DNA from: CAVPRW01 sp046727435 [NCBI: bacterium]
GTDB lineage: Bacteria; Tectomicrobia; Entotheonellia; J063
Assembly: GCA_046727435.1 (NCBI GenBank)
Contig: JBKPCR010000447.1
Span: 1 to 26,245 of the forward strand
Reading direction: 5' to 3'
DNA length: 26,245 bases
Position numbers and translations under genes: made by a program. Positions 1 through 9,448 of this stretch are shown here, one piece after another (within the stretch, counting starts at the first letter, position 1; the number at the start of each line of letters is the position of its first letter). The notes beneath the pieces were generated by a model. It made no database searches, was not told the origin of the DNA, and saw nothing but the letters and a program-made list of their open reading frames with translations.

Positions 1-139
1 CGGCATAGAGCAGGGCGTCTTTGAGGTCTACGAGGTAGGCATCATCCAGGCCAAACTGGCGCTTCAGGGCACCATAGGTGACGCGCCCACGACGCCGCAG
101 CAGGTCGAGGGCCTGGTCCAGGATCTCCTCAAAGGTCAT
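1..139 (-). CDS. N-terminus of a third cyclase/ATPase/TPR paralogue (partial)
   Basis: The reading frame starts at an ATG at 139 behind a strong GGAGG ribosome site and is cut by the left edge after 46 codons. The visible residues (MTFEEILDQALDLLRRRG, then VTYGALKRQFGLDDAYL) match the first ~45 residues of the two complete paralogues to its right, which begin MTFEEMLDQAIAMLQRRG and MDFYAVLDQVVALLRSRG. This ~60-residue helical module precedes a class III cyclase domain in both of them, so the same architecture is expected off the edge (inference). About 250 bp separate it from the stop of the preceding paralogue. A TATACT hexamer on the minus strand at 219-224 could give it its own promoter. 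Confidence 0.8.
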   Translation of the reverse strand, partial: MTFEEILDQALDLLRRRGRVTYGALKRQFGLDDAYLVDLKDALLYA

Positions 140-389
140 AGACCCCCCTCCGTCAGTGCTTTCCGTAGTACCCTGACCACCTGTCCATCGGCCGTGTCAC
201 ACTCCTCGGCGAACGAACAGTATACCTCCACGCCACCCACCGCATAGAGAGAAGACCTCATGTTTCAAACGTCAGAATACGCTGAGACTCCTGAAAACAA
301 ACCTTGAAACGAGCAAAGACACTTTCCCTCCCGAGCAAGTTGAACGCCACTCCCAATCTCTCTGAAAACCCGACCCTCGCCGTTCACGC

Positions 390-3300
390 CTATCTCTCAA
401 CCAACGCCTCCAGCAGTGCCTTGGCCTCTTGCAGATCTGCGGTGTCGAACCCTTCGGTGAACCAGCTGTAGACGGGTGCCAGCAGCGCACGCGCTTCGGT
501 CCGCTTGCCCTGTTGTTGCCACAGCTGGGCCAGGCTCATGGCGGCCCGCAGCTCCAGCGCTTTCGCCTCCTGGCGGCGGGCAACGGTCAGGGCCTGCTGA
601 AAGCAGGTTTCTGCTTCCTCCAGCTGCGGCATCGTTTGCCGTAGAAGCAAGACGCCCCGGAGGCGACAGATTTCTGCTTCCCACCAGCGTTCCTCATGCT
701 GCTCCACCAGGGTGTGGGCCTCGGCCAGTGCCTGGAGGCCCTCTTCTGGATGGCCCAAGTGGGCACAGACGTCCGCCAGCACCGTGCACACGTATGGGAC
801 GACCAATGCTGTCCCAGTGGCTCGCCAGGCGGCGATTCCCTGGCGGACCTGGGCCATCCCCGCCTCGTCCTGGCCCTGCAGGGCCAGCGCCCACGCACGC
901 ACGCACGTTCCCACGGCCACCCAGAGTGGAAAGCCCTGCTCGGTCGAGAGCGCGACAGCGGCCTCTGCATGCTCGTGCACGGCCGGCGTATCGCCACGAA
1001 ACTGATAAACGTAGGCCGCCCAACACCGCGCATACGCTAGACTATAGGGATGCGACAGCTCCTGCGCCAACCCCAGGGCCCCCTGGATATGTGCCAGGGC
1101 TTGCGCCGGGTATCCCAGCAACCACAGGGTCGCAGCGGCAAAGGTTCGGCAGCTCACACCCGGATCGAGGCCCATGCGGAACACCGGCGCCCGGCGCTGA
1201 TCTGGCGTGTAGCGTGCGATGGCTTCCTCTAGGTGCTGGCGGGCAGTAGGCAACACGCCAAGGCAGAACCACGTCAGCCCGAGGGCATAGTGGGCGATGA
1301 CAGAGAGCGCGGGGTCGTGGGCCTGCTGCGCCAGGCCCAGCAGGGTGTCCCCGATCTCCCGCGTCGTGTGGATTTGTGGCCGTACCAGATAAAACCGCCA
1401 CAGCCCAAACAGGACCTGGACCAGCTCTGGCGGTTCGCCCACCTGCTGACACAACGCGCGTGCCTGGGTGTAAGCGTGCTCCACCTCAGGCGCGGTGTGC
1501 CCTTTGATGATCTGCAGGGCCGCGCCGAGGGCGACGTACAGGGTCACGGCGTGCTGGGTCCGCTCGGGCGTCTCTGGCAGGGTCTTGAGTATCTCGATCC
1601 CGGTGGTGAAGTGGCTGACGGCTTCCAGATGGGCCGAGCGGTCGCTGGCGTGTTGGCCCGCCCGCTGCCAGTAGTGCACCGCCTGTGCGGTGAGGCCCGC
1701 CTGCGTGTAATGATGCGCCAGCCACTCGGGTTGCGTCTCGGCGGTCTCCGGAAAGTGCGCTTCTAAGACCTGGGCGATGCGCTGATGGTACTGCTGCCGC
1801 GTGCTCCGCAGCAAGGACTGGTAGGCGGCATCCTGGATCAGCGCATGCTTGAAGCGGTAGGTCGCCTGCGGCGGCAGCCCCTGCTGGTAGAGAAACTCTG
1901 CCGCCACCAACTGCTGCAGCCCACGCCCCAAAGTCCCCTCATCCCACGGCGAGACCGCCTGCAGCAGGGCATAGGAGAACTCGCGCCCCAGCGTCGCTCC
2001 GAGTTGCGCCAGACCCTTCACCGCCGCCAGGCGATCCAACCGCGCCATCAGCGAGTCGTGCAGGGTGGTGGGAATCGCCAGCGGGGGCAAGGGACCGGTG
2101 AGTTCGTATCGGTCTTCCCGTTCCTGGAGCAGACGGGACTCCAGCACCATCTTGGTCAGCTCCTCCACAAACAGGGGCACCCCATCGGTCTTGGCCACCA
2201 CCTGCGCGACGACCTCGGCTGGCAGCGCTTTGCCGTGTGCTACCCGCCCGGTCATCTCCGTCGCCTGGTGACGCGGCAAGCGCGGCAGTGTCACCTGGGT
2301 GAGATGCGCGCGGCCCGTCCAGGGTGGGCTGAAGTCGGGCCGAAAGGTCCACAGCGCCAGGATGCGGGCCGTGGGACCTTGATCGACCAGCAGGCTGAGC
2401 AGCTCCAGCGTCGAGGGATCGACCCAGTGCAGGTCTTCCATGACAAAGAGCACCGGCTGCTGGGCCGCAATGCGCAGGAAGATCGCTAGGAAGGCTTGGA
2501 GCGTCTTCTGCTTCTGCTGCTCGGGCGAGAAGGTGAGAGGGGCATAGTCGGCGCCCAGTGGGATGGAGAGGAGGGCGGCCAAGAGCGGCACGGCCTCCGC
2601 CAGCGGCAGGCCATACTGCACCACGAACCCCTCCAGTTTGCGGAGCTTCTGCTCGGGGGCCTCCTCCCGCTCGAAGCGCAGCGTCACCCGCTCCAGCAGC
2701 TCGATCATCGGATACAAGGCGGTATGCTGGTAATAGGGCGAACACTGGCACGGCGTCAGCCATGTCTGCGGCTCGGCCGCCACGTGTTCGGTCAGCACCT
2801 GCACCAGGCGCGATTTGCCGATGCCGGCTTCGCCGCTGAGCAGCACCACCTGCCCAAAGCCGTCTTTGACTTGTTCCCAGCGCTCCCGCAGCAGCGCGAC
2901 TTCCTGTTGCCGACCCACCAGGGGGATCAGGCCGGTGCCGCCGGATGCTTCCAGGCGACTGCGGGCGGTACTTTCGTACAATACATGATAGACCTCTACC
3001 GGCTGGGCGAAACCTTTCAGCAGATGTGTGCCTAAGGACTGGCAGGCAAAGAAGCCGCCGAGCAACTGTGAGGTAGCGGCGCTGATCACCAGGGTATTCG
3101 GCGCGGCGATCCCTTGCAGGCGGGCGGCCAGGTTGGGCGTCTCGCCCAGCGCCAACTGCTCCTGACGCGTGCCTCCCCCCACCTCCCCTACCACCACCAA
3201 CCCGGTATGGATGCCCAGGCGCACGGCCAGGGACACCTCTCGCTCCCGCGCGAGGCGCGTATTAAGTTGCCGGATGGCTTCGACCATCCCGAGCCCGGCC

Positions 3301-3819
3301 CGCACGGCCCGCTGGGCATCATCCTCATGGGCAGAGGGGTAGCCGAAGTAGACGAGCAAACCATCGCCGAGATATTGCGCGATATGCCCCTCATAGCGGG
3401 CAATCACCTTGGCACAGGTGTCTTGATAAGCCCGCACCACCTCGCGCCACTCTTCCGGATCGAGCTGGCTGGCCAGCACCGTCGAGTCCACCAGGTCACA
3501 GAACAGCACCGTGAGCTGCCGGCGCTCGGCCTCTGGTGCACGCGGTTCGGCCGGTGGCCGGTCGGGAGTGTGAGGCGTGCTCAGTCTCGGGCTGAGGCGG
3601 TGGAGGAGTGTGCTCCGATGGTGGCGCGGTCTCCCCAGTCCAGACCAGGCCTTGGTCATGATCCTCCTCGATCGGATAGTGCGCATAGCGAAGTTCAGCC
3701 GTGAGGTCTGCGAGCAGCTCATCATCCAGGTCAAATTGTCGCTTCAGCGCGCGATAGGACACCCGCCCGCGGCTGCGCAGCAGGGCGACCACCTGATCAA
3801 GCACCGCATAAAAGTCCAT
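390..3819 (-). CDS. Adenylate/guanylate cyclase + AAA ATPase + TPR protein, frameshifted in the linker
   Basis: Large signalling protein: N-terminal helical module, class III nucleotide cyclase domain, STAND-like AAA ATPase and a long C-terminal TPR-type helical region. The start at 3819 is supported by a GGAGGGG ribosome site and a TGATG overlap with the stop of the upstream paralogue. The N-terminal module (MDFYAVLDQ to GLVWTGE, 3819 to about 3631) is in one frame. From about 3530 down to the stop at 390 the cyclase and everything after it are in another frame, so a frameshift lies in the proline-rich linker between these points. The metal-binding Asp residues (FCDLVDST, LGDGLLVYFG) and the transition-state Asn/Arg (PNLAARLQ) are intact, as are Walker A (GEAGIGKSR) and Walker B (VLFVMEDLHWVD). 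A conceptual ORF from an ATG at 3734 exists, but its first ~50 residues are out of frame with the conserved module. Sequencing error, mutation or programmed shift cannot be separated here. Confidence 0.8.
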
Positions 3820-6800
3820 CACCGCCCCTCCACCTGCGCGCGCACCGCCTCCGCCTGGGGCAGCCAGAAGGTCATGTCCATGGCGCGGTACAGCGTCATG
3901 GCGGTCTCCAGCTCGGCACGGGCCTGCTCGCGCTGGCCGGTCATAGCGTACAGAGTGCCGAGGCTGCGGTGGCAATGCGCCTGGAGCGGCCGCATCCCCA
4001 GCTCCTCGGCCAGGGCGAGGGCCTGGCGGTAGTGAGCTTCAGCCTGATCGCGTTCCGCAGGCTCACGCTGCACCGCAATGTCGCCGAGGAGGCGCAGGGC
4101 ATAAGCCTGGTGGCCCCGTTCCTGGTGCGCACGGGCGAGTACCAGCGCACCCTCGGAGAGGGCGTGCGCCTCCTCCAGGCGGCCAGCCAGCATCTGTGCT
4201 TCCCCCAGGGGAAGACGACAGAGTACCTGATAGGCTACCTTCCCCGTTTCCCTTGCAGTGCTCTGCTCCATCGCCTGCGTGAGCAGCGGCACGGCATCGG
4301 CGACGCGCCCAGACAGGATATAGGCCGCGCCCAAGGCCGCAGCCATCCAGGGGAACCAGAATAGGAGATCTTCGTCCTGACAGATGCCCACGGCCCGTTC
4401 GAGCAGGGAGAGCGCCCTGGGTAGGTCGCCTTTGCGAAGGGACAACATGCCGGTCCCATGAGAGGCATGCATCAGGTTCCCGGGTTGAGCCACTGTCTCG
4501 GCAATCCGCAGCCCTTCTTCCCCGATGGCCATACCCTCAGCGAACGTGCCAAGCTCGGCATGGCACCAGGCGAGGTAGGCACGGGAGGTCACAGCAGGCA
4601 GGAAAACCGGGCCGAAGCGCTCGTACCGTCGCACCCCGTCGAAGAAGGCTACGGCTTGCCTGAGGCAGTCGATCGCCCGACGATAGTCGCCCTGATACAG
4701 GTAGGCTCCGCCGAGGTAGCGGTTCGCCAGCGCGCACCGGACGACGTCCCCACCGGCCGTGGCGAGCGCCAGGGCGCGCTGGGCGGCGGCGATGGCCTGG
4801 TCATACGCGCCCATGATGTGGAAATGGGCTGTCAGAAAAACAGAAACCTGTCCCAACCGACGAGGGTCGTCGAGGGCCACCGCGAGAGCCTCGGACTCGC
4901 GCAGACACGCTAGGATACGCCCAAAGTCGCCAGACGGTTGGAGCGCCGAACGCAAGGCGAGCCGGAGATCGATGGCCTGCTCGCGCAGGTCACGCGTCTC
5001 CGGCAGATACTGGAGGGAGCTGAGCGCCTGCTCGAAGTATCCCACGGCCTCGCGGTGGGCCGACCGTGCCAGGGCCTTCTCCCCCGCCTGCCGGCCGTAC
5101 GCCAGGGCCTTGTCCCACACCTCCCCCCGCAGGGCATGGTGCGCCAGGCGTTCGACCTGCTCGGCCACCCGCTCCCCGGCGAGCGCCTCCAGGGCCTCAA
5201 CGATGCGGGCATGCAGGCTGCGCCGCCGCTCCTGCAGGAGGCTTTCGTAGGCCACCTGCTGGGTGAGGGCGTGCTTGAAGGTATATTCGAGCTCTGGAAA
5301 GAGGCGGGTCTCGTAGAGGAATTCCGCGGCCTGCAGGTGGGTGAGCGCACCATGCAGGGTGGCCTCGGGGATCTCCCCCAGGGTCTGCAGCAGTAGGAAG
5401 GGCACGTCCGTGCCGATGACGGCGGCGGCTTGCAAGAGGCGCTTCTCCTCGGGTGGCAGCCGATCGATGCGGGCCGCCAGCACCGCCTGCACCGTGGCGG
5501 GCACCTGGATGCTCGAGAGCGCCTGCGCCAGGCGATAGGCGCCTGGCGCGCCAACCAATACGCCATTCTCCACCAGCGTCCGGACGCTCTCCTCCAGAAA
5601 GAAGGGGTTGCCCTCGGTGTGTGCGATCAGCAGCCGCTTGAGCGGCTTGAGCCCCGCGTCCTCCCCGAGCAGGGCATCCAGGAGGTCTTCGGCGCTCGCC
5701 TGGGGCAACGGATCGAGCCGGAGCTGGGTATAGTAGCTCTTCTGGCCCCAGCCGTGCTGATACTCGGGCCGGTAGTTCACCAGGAGGAGCATGCGAGCCG
5801 TCGGCAGGCTCACCAGAAGGCTATCCAGGAGGGCCTGCGTCTCGGCATCGATCCAGTGCAGGTTCTCGAAGACCACCAGCACGGGCTGCACCTGACTTTC
5901 TCTTAGCAGCAGGGCTTTGATGGCCTGCAGGGTGCGCTGGCGGCGTTGGGGCGGATCGAGGGCCTGCCACGGCGGATCCTCCACCGGCACGTCAAGGAGC
6001 GTGAGGAAGGCGGGAAGGGTGGGCCCGAGCGTCCGATCCAGGGTCACCAGCTTGCCGGTCACCTGCTCGCGGATCGTCCGGGCCTCGTCACGCCCGTCAA
6101 TCTGGAAGTAGGCCTTGAGCAGCTCGCGGACGGGGAGGTAGGCGGTGGCCTGGCCATAGGAGACCGAGCTGCTCTCCAGGACGAGCCAGCCGTGGGTCCG
6201 ATGCGAGTGGGTCAACTCGTAGAACAGGCGGGTCTTGCCCACCCCGGGTTCCCCGATGACCGCCACCACCTGGCCATGGCCGGCGGCAGCTTGGACCAGG
6301 GCCTGGCGCAAGGCTTCGATCTCCAGCTGCCGCCCCACAAAGCGGGTGAGCCCGCGGGCGGCAAACGCCTGTAAGGGGGTGCGGGTCGGCCCAGCTCCCG
6401 CCAATTCAAACACCTCCATAGGGGCCGCCAAGCCCTTGACCGCGACGGGGCCGAGCGGCTTCACCTGGATGTGCCCCTCGGCGAGCTGCAGGGTCTCAGC
6501 CGTCAACAGCACCGAGCCCGGCTTCGCCATCTGCTCCATGCGGGCGGCCAGGTGGGTCGTCTGGCCCACCGCCGTGTAGTCCATATGCAAGCTGCTGTCG
6601 ATGCCCCGCACCACCACTTCCCCGGAATTGAGTCCGACGCGGATCTGCACCGGCACCCCGTGCGCACGCTGCATCTCGTCGCCATACCGCGTCACGGTCT
6701 CCTGCATGTGCAGCGCCGCATAACATGCCCGCACCGCATGATCTTCATGGGCGATCGGCGCGCCGAACAGCGCCATAATCCCATCGCCCATGACCTGGTT

Positions 6801-7256
6801 CACGGTGCCCTCGTAGCGGTGCACGGCCTGCAGCATGCGTTCGAGCACAGGGTCGAGGAGCTGCCGCGCCTCCTCGGGGTCGCGGTCAGCCAGCAACTCC
6901 ATGGAGCCTTTGAGATCGGCGAAGAGCACGGTCACCTGCTTGCGTTCCCCTTCCAGGGCCGTTTTGGAGGTCAGGATCTTCTCGGCGAGATGGCTCGGGG
7001 TGTAGGAGAGTGGGGCACGCGCCTGGTCGATGGCCGGGGGAGATCCTGGCGTCGAGGTCGGACTGGCTTCGCCGGTCCAGATCAGGCCACGGCCGCCGTC
7101 ATCGACCACGTGGGGGGATGCGTAGAGAATTTCCTCCTTGAGCGCCTCCAGGTGGTCGTCGTCCAGACCGAACTGCAGCGTGAGGGCGCGATAGGTCACG
7201 CGGCCTCGGCGTTGGAGCATCGCTATCGCTTGATCGAGCATCTCCTCGAAGGTCAT
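3819..7256 (-). CDS. Adenylate/guanylate cyclase + AAA ATPase + TPR protein
   Basis: Predicted 1145-aa cytoplasmic signalling protein. Residues 1-63 form a small helical module shared with the neighbouring paralogues. Residues ~103-270 are a class III cyclase domain with metal-binding Asp114 (FADLKGS) and Asp158 (MGDGIMALFG). The usual Asn of the transition-state pair is His235 (TTHLAARM), with Arg239 kept. An AAA/STAND ATPase follows, with Walker A GEPGVGKT (335-342) and Walker B VLVVFENLHWID, then TPR-like helices to the C-terminus. The frame stays open upstream to 7451, but ATG 7256 is chosen because it aligns with the paralogues and has AGAGAGG upstream. Its TGA overlaps the ATG of the next paralogue. 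The family is thought to couple nucleotide or ligand sensing to transcriptional or metabolic control; the ligand is unknown. Confidence 0.88.
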   Translation of the reverse strand: MTFEEMLDQAIAMLQRRGRVTYRALTLQFGLDDDHLEALKEEILYASPHVVDDGGRGLIWTGEASPTSTPGSPPAIDQARAPLSYTPSHLAEKILTSKTALEGERKQVTVLFADLKGSMELLADRDPEEARQLLDPVLERMLQAVHRYEGTVNQVMGDGIMALFGAPIAHEDHAVRACYAALHMQETVTRYGDEMQRAHGVPVQIRVGLNSGEVVVRGIDSSLHMDYTAVGQTTHLAARMEQMAKPGSVLLTAETLQLAEGHIQVKPLGPVAVKGLAAPMEVFELAGAGPTRTPLQAFAARGLTRFVGRQLEIEALRQALVQAAAGHGQVVAVIGEPGVGKTRLFYELTHSHRTHGWLVLESSSVSYGQATAYLPVRELLKAYFQIDGRDEARTIREQVTGKLVTLDRTLGPTLPAFLTLLDVPVEDPPWQALDPPQRRQRTLQAIKALLLRESQVQPVLVVFENLHWIDAETQALLDSLLVSLPTARMLLLVNYRPEYQHGWGQKSYYTQLRLDPLPQASAEDLLDALLGEDAGLKPLKRLLIAHTEGNPFFLEESVRTLVENGVLVGAPGAYRLAQALSSIQVPATVQAVLAARIDRLPPEEKRLLQAAAVIGTDVPFLLLQTLGEIPEATLHGALTHLQAAEFLYETRLFPELEYTFKHALTQQVAYESLLQERRRSLHARIVEALEALAGERVAEQVERLAHHALRGEVWDKALAYGRQAGEKALARSAHREAVGYFEQALSSLQYLPETRDLREQAIDLRLALRSALQPSGDFGRILACLRESEALAVALDDPRRLGQVSVFLTAHFHIMGAYDQAIAAAQRALALATAGGDVVRCALANRYLGGAYLYQGDYRRAIDCLRQAVAFFDGVRRYERFGPVFLPAVTSRAYLAWCHAELGTFAEGMAIGEEGLRIAETVAQPGNLMHASHGTGMLSLRKGDLPRALSLLERAVGICQDEDLLFWFPWMAAALGAAYILSGRVADAVPLLTQAMEQSTARETGKVAYQVLCRLPLGEAQMLAGRLEEAHALSEGALVLARAHQERGHQAYALRLLGDIAVQREPAERDQAEAHYRQALALAEELGMRPLQAHCHRSLGTLYAMTGQREQARAELETAMTLYRAMDMTFWLPQAEAVRAQVEGR

Positions 7257-7339
7257 GGCCGCCTCTCTACCACGCTGGCGATGATGCCAGGGGAGAGCAA
7301 AGTCCGTCACGGTGGGGTCTCTATGGAACACGCGCCGCG

Positions 7340-7348
7340 AGTATACCA
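7340..7348 (-). promoter_or_regulatory. Extended -10 promoter candidate for the cyclase genes
   Basis: On the minus strand the sequence reads TGGTATACT, an extended -10 element (TGN plus TATACT), about 84 bp upstream of the ATG at 7256. No good -35 hexamer lies at the usual distance, as is common for extended -10 promoters. Confidence 0.4.
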
Positions 7349-7490
7349 GGAATATAAAGGAGTGGCGGGAGAAATTGCCTTGCGCTGCGGAGACCCTGGC
7401 ATGGGGGCTATAGGCAACAGGCGCACACGTTCCCAATACACTGAAGGGCATGCCGCCCTCCGTGACCTTGTTCGAGAGGGGAGGTGCCGT

Positions 7491-8030
7491 TTATCTTTGA
7501 CTCCTGACCATCAGCGGCACGAGGCACGCCAATCCATTGCCGGCCAGCCAGAGCCGGCCGATCATCCCCCCAGGAAGCCAGCGCACATCGCCGTAATACC
7601 ACGTATCCCACAACAAGTGGCTGGCCAGTCCGACCCCGTAGCCAAGAACCGCTGCTTGCAGGATGACGCTCTGACGCTTCACCAGCCACCATAGTACAAA
7701 AAAAGACAGGCTGCTATGAAACAATGGGTTGCGGTGCGCGCCGATGCCCAGGAGGGTGATGTCCAGGTCGGGGAAGACGGTGCCAAGGTAACACGGAATC
7801 AGCGCCAACAGAAAAAAGGTCACCGCTCCCAGGCGTGTCTCTCGTGTATCGATAAAACGCGACACGTACGCCATCAGCAAAATGATCCCAATCAGACTGT
7901 GCTCGGCCCGCTCAGCACTCTTCTGGCCGAAGAGCGTCAGAATCCCCCAGTTGATTAGGAGAGCAATTCCCAGAGAAACGCCGAGCGCGATCAGGAGCTG
8001 CCGCCACTGAACCGGATCGAGACGCTTCAT
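7491..8030 (-). CDS. YdjM/DUF457-type membrane-bound putative metal-dependent hydrolase
   Basis: 179-aa polytopic inner-membrane protein with hydrophobic helices near residues 12-33, 45-60, 68-86, 107-118, 122-140 and 155-175. It carries the polar signature of the DUF457/YdjM group: PDLD (87-90), HRNPLFHS (99-106) and HLLWD (138-142). In that family these Asp and His residues form a putative metal site; the substrate is unknown. The ATG at 8030 has no convincing Shine-Dalgarno sequence. It lies 106 bp downstream of the mandelate racemase-like gene on the same strand, so co-transcription is possible but not shown. Confidence 0.75.
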   Translation of the reverse strand: MKRLDPVQWRQLLIALGVSLGIALLINWGILTLFGQKSAERAEHSLIGIILLMAYVSRFIDTRETRLGAVTFFLLALIPCYLGTVFPDLDITLLGIGAHRNPLFHSSLSFFVLWWLVKRQSVILQAAVLGYGVGLASHLLWDTWYYGDVRWLPGGMIGRLWLAGNGLACLVPLMVRSQR

Positions 8031-8136
8031 GGCAAGCCAAGTCTCTTGTCCATCGCCATCTGCTCCCCGACCCCCATCTCGTAACCCGCCCTAGGAGCCT
8101 GGGAGTCGTTCCCTCCTATACGCAAAGGTAGAAGCG

Positions 8137-9225
8137 CTAGCTCACCTGATAACGCTTGATGACGTCTTGATCGAACTTCAGCCCCAGCCCCGGTTTTTGC
8201 GGCACTACGAGCTTTCCATCCTCGATCTTCGGGGTCTCCTCGAACAGCCGCAGCGTCCAGGGCATATACTCCACCGTCAGGCCGTTCGGGAAGGCTGCTA
8301 CCAGGTGCACATGAATCTCTGGGATGAGATGGCTGACCACCGGCAGATTGAACGCCTCAGCCATGCCGGCGACCTTGCGCCACTGGGTAATGCCGCCGAC
8401 GCGCAGCAGGTCGATCATGACGATGTCGATCGAGTGCGCCTCCAGCATATGCCGGAAGGGCGTGATGCCGTAGTGGTACTCGCCGGCCGCGATGGGCGTG
8501 GTCAAGGCGTCGGCGACGCGCGCCAGCCCCTGAAAATCATCATGCGCCACCACATCTTCTAACCAGAAGAGGTGATAGGGCTCGACGCGGCGACCGATCT
8601 CGATCGCCTGGTTGACGTTCCAGAGCTGGTTGATGTCGCACATGAGATCGATGTCTTCGCCGATGCCCTCGCGCAGCACCCTGATGCGCTCGACCTCGCG
8701 CGCCACCGTCGGCTCGGCACCTAGCTGCGTCTTCATCTGCTTGAAGCCCATGTCCACCAGGCGGGGTCCAGCTTTCGCCAGATAATCGACCGGGAACGGA
8801 CGCATGAGCGCGCCACTGGCATAGGTGGGAACACGATCGCGGCAGCCGCCGAGTAGTGAGCAGACCGATTGATTGAGGGCTTTGCCCTTGATGTCCCACA
8901 AGGCAATATCGATGGGTGACAGCGCCAGCGTGAACAGGCCCCCCGGACCCGAGCCGCTGGCCGCACGGCGCAGCTTCACGGAAATGGCTTCGACGTGCAG
9001 GGGGTTCTCGCCGATGACCAATTGACCCAGGGCCTCCACGGCAGCCCTCAGGGCACCGGTCAGCGGTCCGCCGAAAAACGTCAGGCCAATCCCTTCGATG
9101 CCCTCGTCTGTGCCAAGCTCTACGGTGACAAATTCGCGCGTCTCGTTGCCCGGAGGAAGACCCACGACGAGAGGATTGTCGGCGGGGGTGCGTAAAATGC
9201 GTGTTGTTACTTGCGTCACTTTCAT
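8137..9225 (-). CDS. Mandelate racemase/muconate lactonizing enzyme family protein
   Basis: 362-aa enolase-superfamily enzyme: N-terminal capping domain (about 1-125) followed by a TIM barrel. Metal ligands are visible at Asp197 (CDIN), Glu223 (WLED) and Glu249 (AAGEY). The Asp272-His299 dyad (MIDLLRVGG, SHLIPEIH) and Glu319 match mandelate racemase positions. The KxK motif of the second barrel strand reads Lys165-Thr-Gln167, so the second general-base lysine is replaced. Family enzymes abstract a proton alpha to a carboxylate (racemases, sugar-acid dehydratases, cycloisomerases); the substrate here cannot be named. ATG 9225 is preferred over upstream in-frame codons because GAAAGGG lies about 9 nt upstream and the family N-terminus begins there (MKVTQV). 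It is divergent from the EamA transporter. Confidence 0.85.
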   Translation of the reverse strand: MKVTQVTTRILRTPADNPLVVGLPPGNETREFVTVELGTDEGIEGIGLTFFGGPLTGALRAAVEALGQLVIGENPLHVEAISVKLRRAASGSGPGGLFTLALSPIDIALWDIKGKALNQSVCSLLGGCRDRVPTYASGALMRPFPVDYLAKAGPRLVDMGFKQMKTQLGAEPTVAREVERIRVLREGIGEDIDLMCDINQLWNVNQAIEIGRRVEPYHLFWLEDVVAHDDFQGLARVADALTTPIAAGEYHYGITPFRHMLEAHSIDIVMIDLLRVGGITQWRKVAGMAEAFNLPVVSHLIPEIHVHLVAAFPNGLTVEYMPWTLRLFEETPKIEDGKLVVPQKPGLGLKFDQDVIKRYQVS

Positions 9226-9304
9226 GCATGGACCCTTTCTACAATGAGGAGCATGGTCGGACGTCAAGCTGGCAAACGTCGCAACGGACCCGATAAGCGG
9301 TGCC

Positions 9305-9313
9305 AGTATAGCA
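9305..9313 (-). promoter_or_regulatory. Extended -10 promoter for the mandelate racemase-like gene
   Basis: Minus strand reads TGCTATACT, an extended -10 element about 80 bp upstream of ATG 9225, within the divergent region shared with the transporter gene. A -35 hexamer is not evident. Confidence 0.4.
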
Positions 9314-9375
9314 TGGGATCGCGTGTGAGGCGGTAGGGAAGTCAAGGCTCTTGCCCTGCTTACGACTTGCTCCTC

Positions 9376-9405
9376 TTGTCGATAGAACGACACGTCATGT
9401 ATACT
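9376..9405 (+). promoter_or_regulatory. Sigma70-like promoter for the EamA transporter
   Basis: TTGTCG (9376-9381), an 18-bp spacer and TATACT (9400-9405), ending 43 bp before the ATG at 9449. It points away from the minus-strand promoter at 9305-9313. Confidence 0.45.
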
Positions 9406-9448
9406 GCCGCGATCGTGCGCCCGGAGTCCGACTGGGAAATCGAGCCTT

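Noticed and set aside
476-1249. 257-codon plus-strand ORF opposite the TPR region
   Set aside because: Pro/Arg-rich shadow of the minus-strand TPR coding sequence.
6471-7694. 407-codon plus-strand ORF
   Set aside because: Antisense to the cyclase domain and the upstream region; it has no recognisable motif and arises from GC-rich codon structure.
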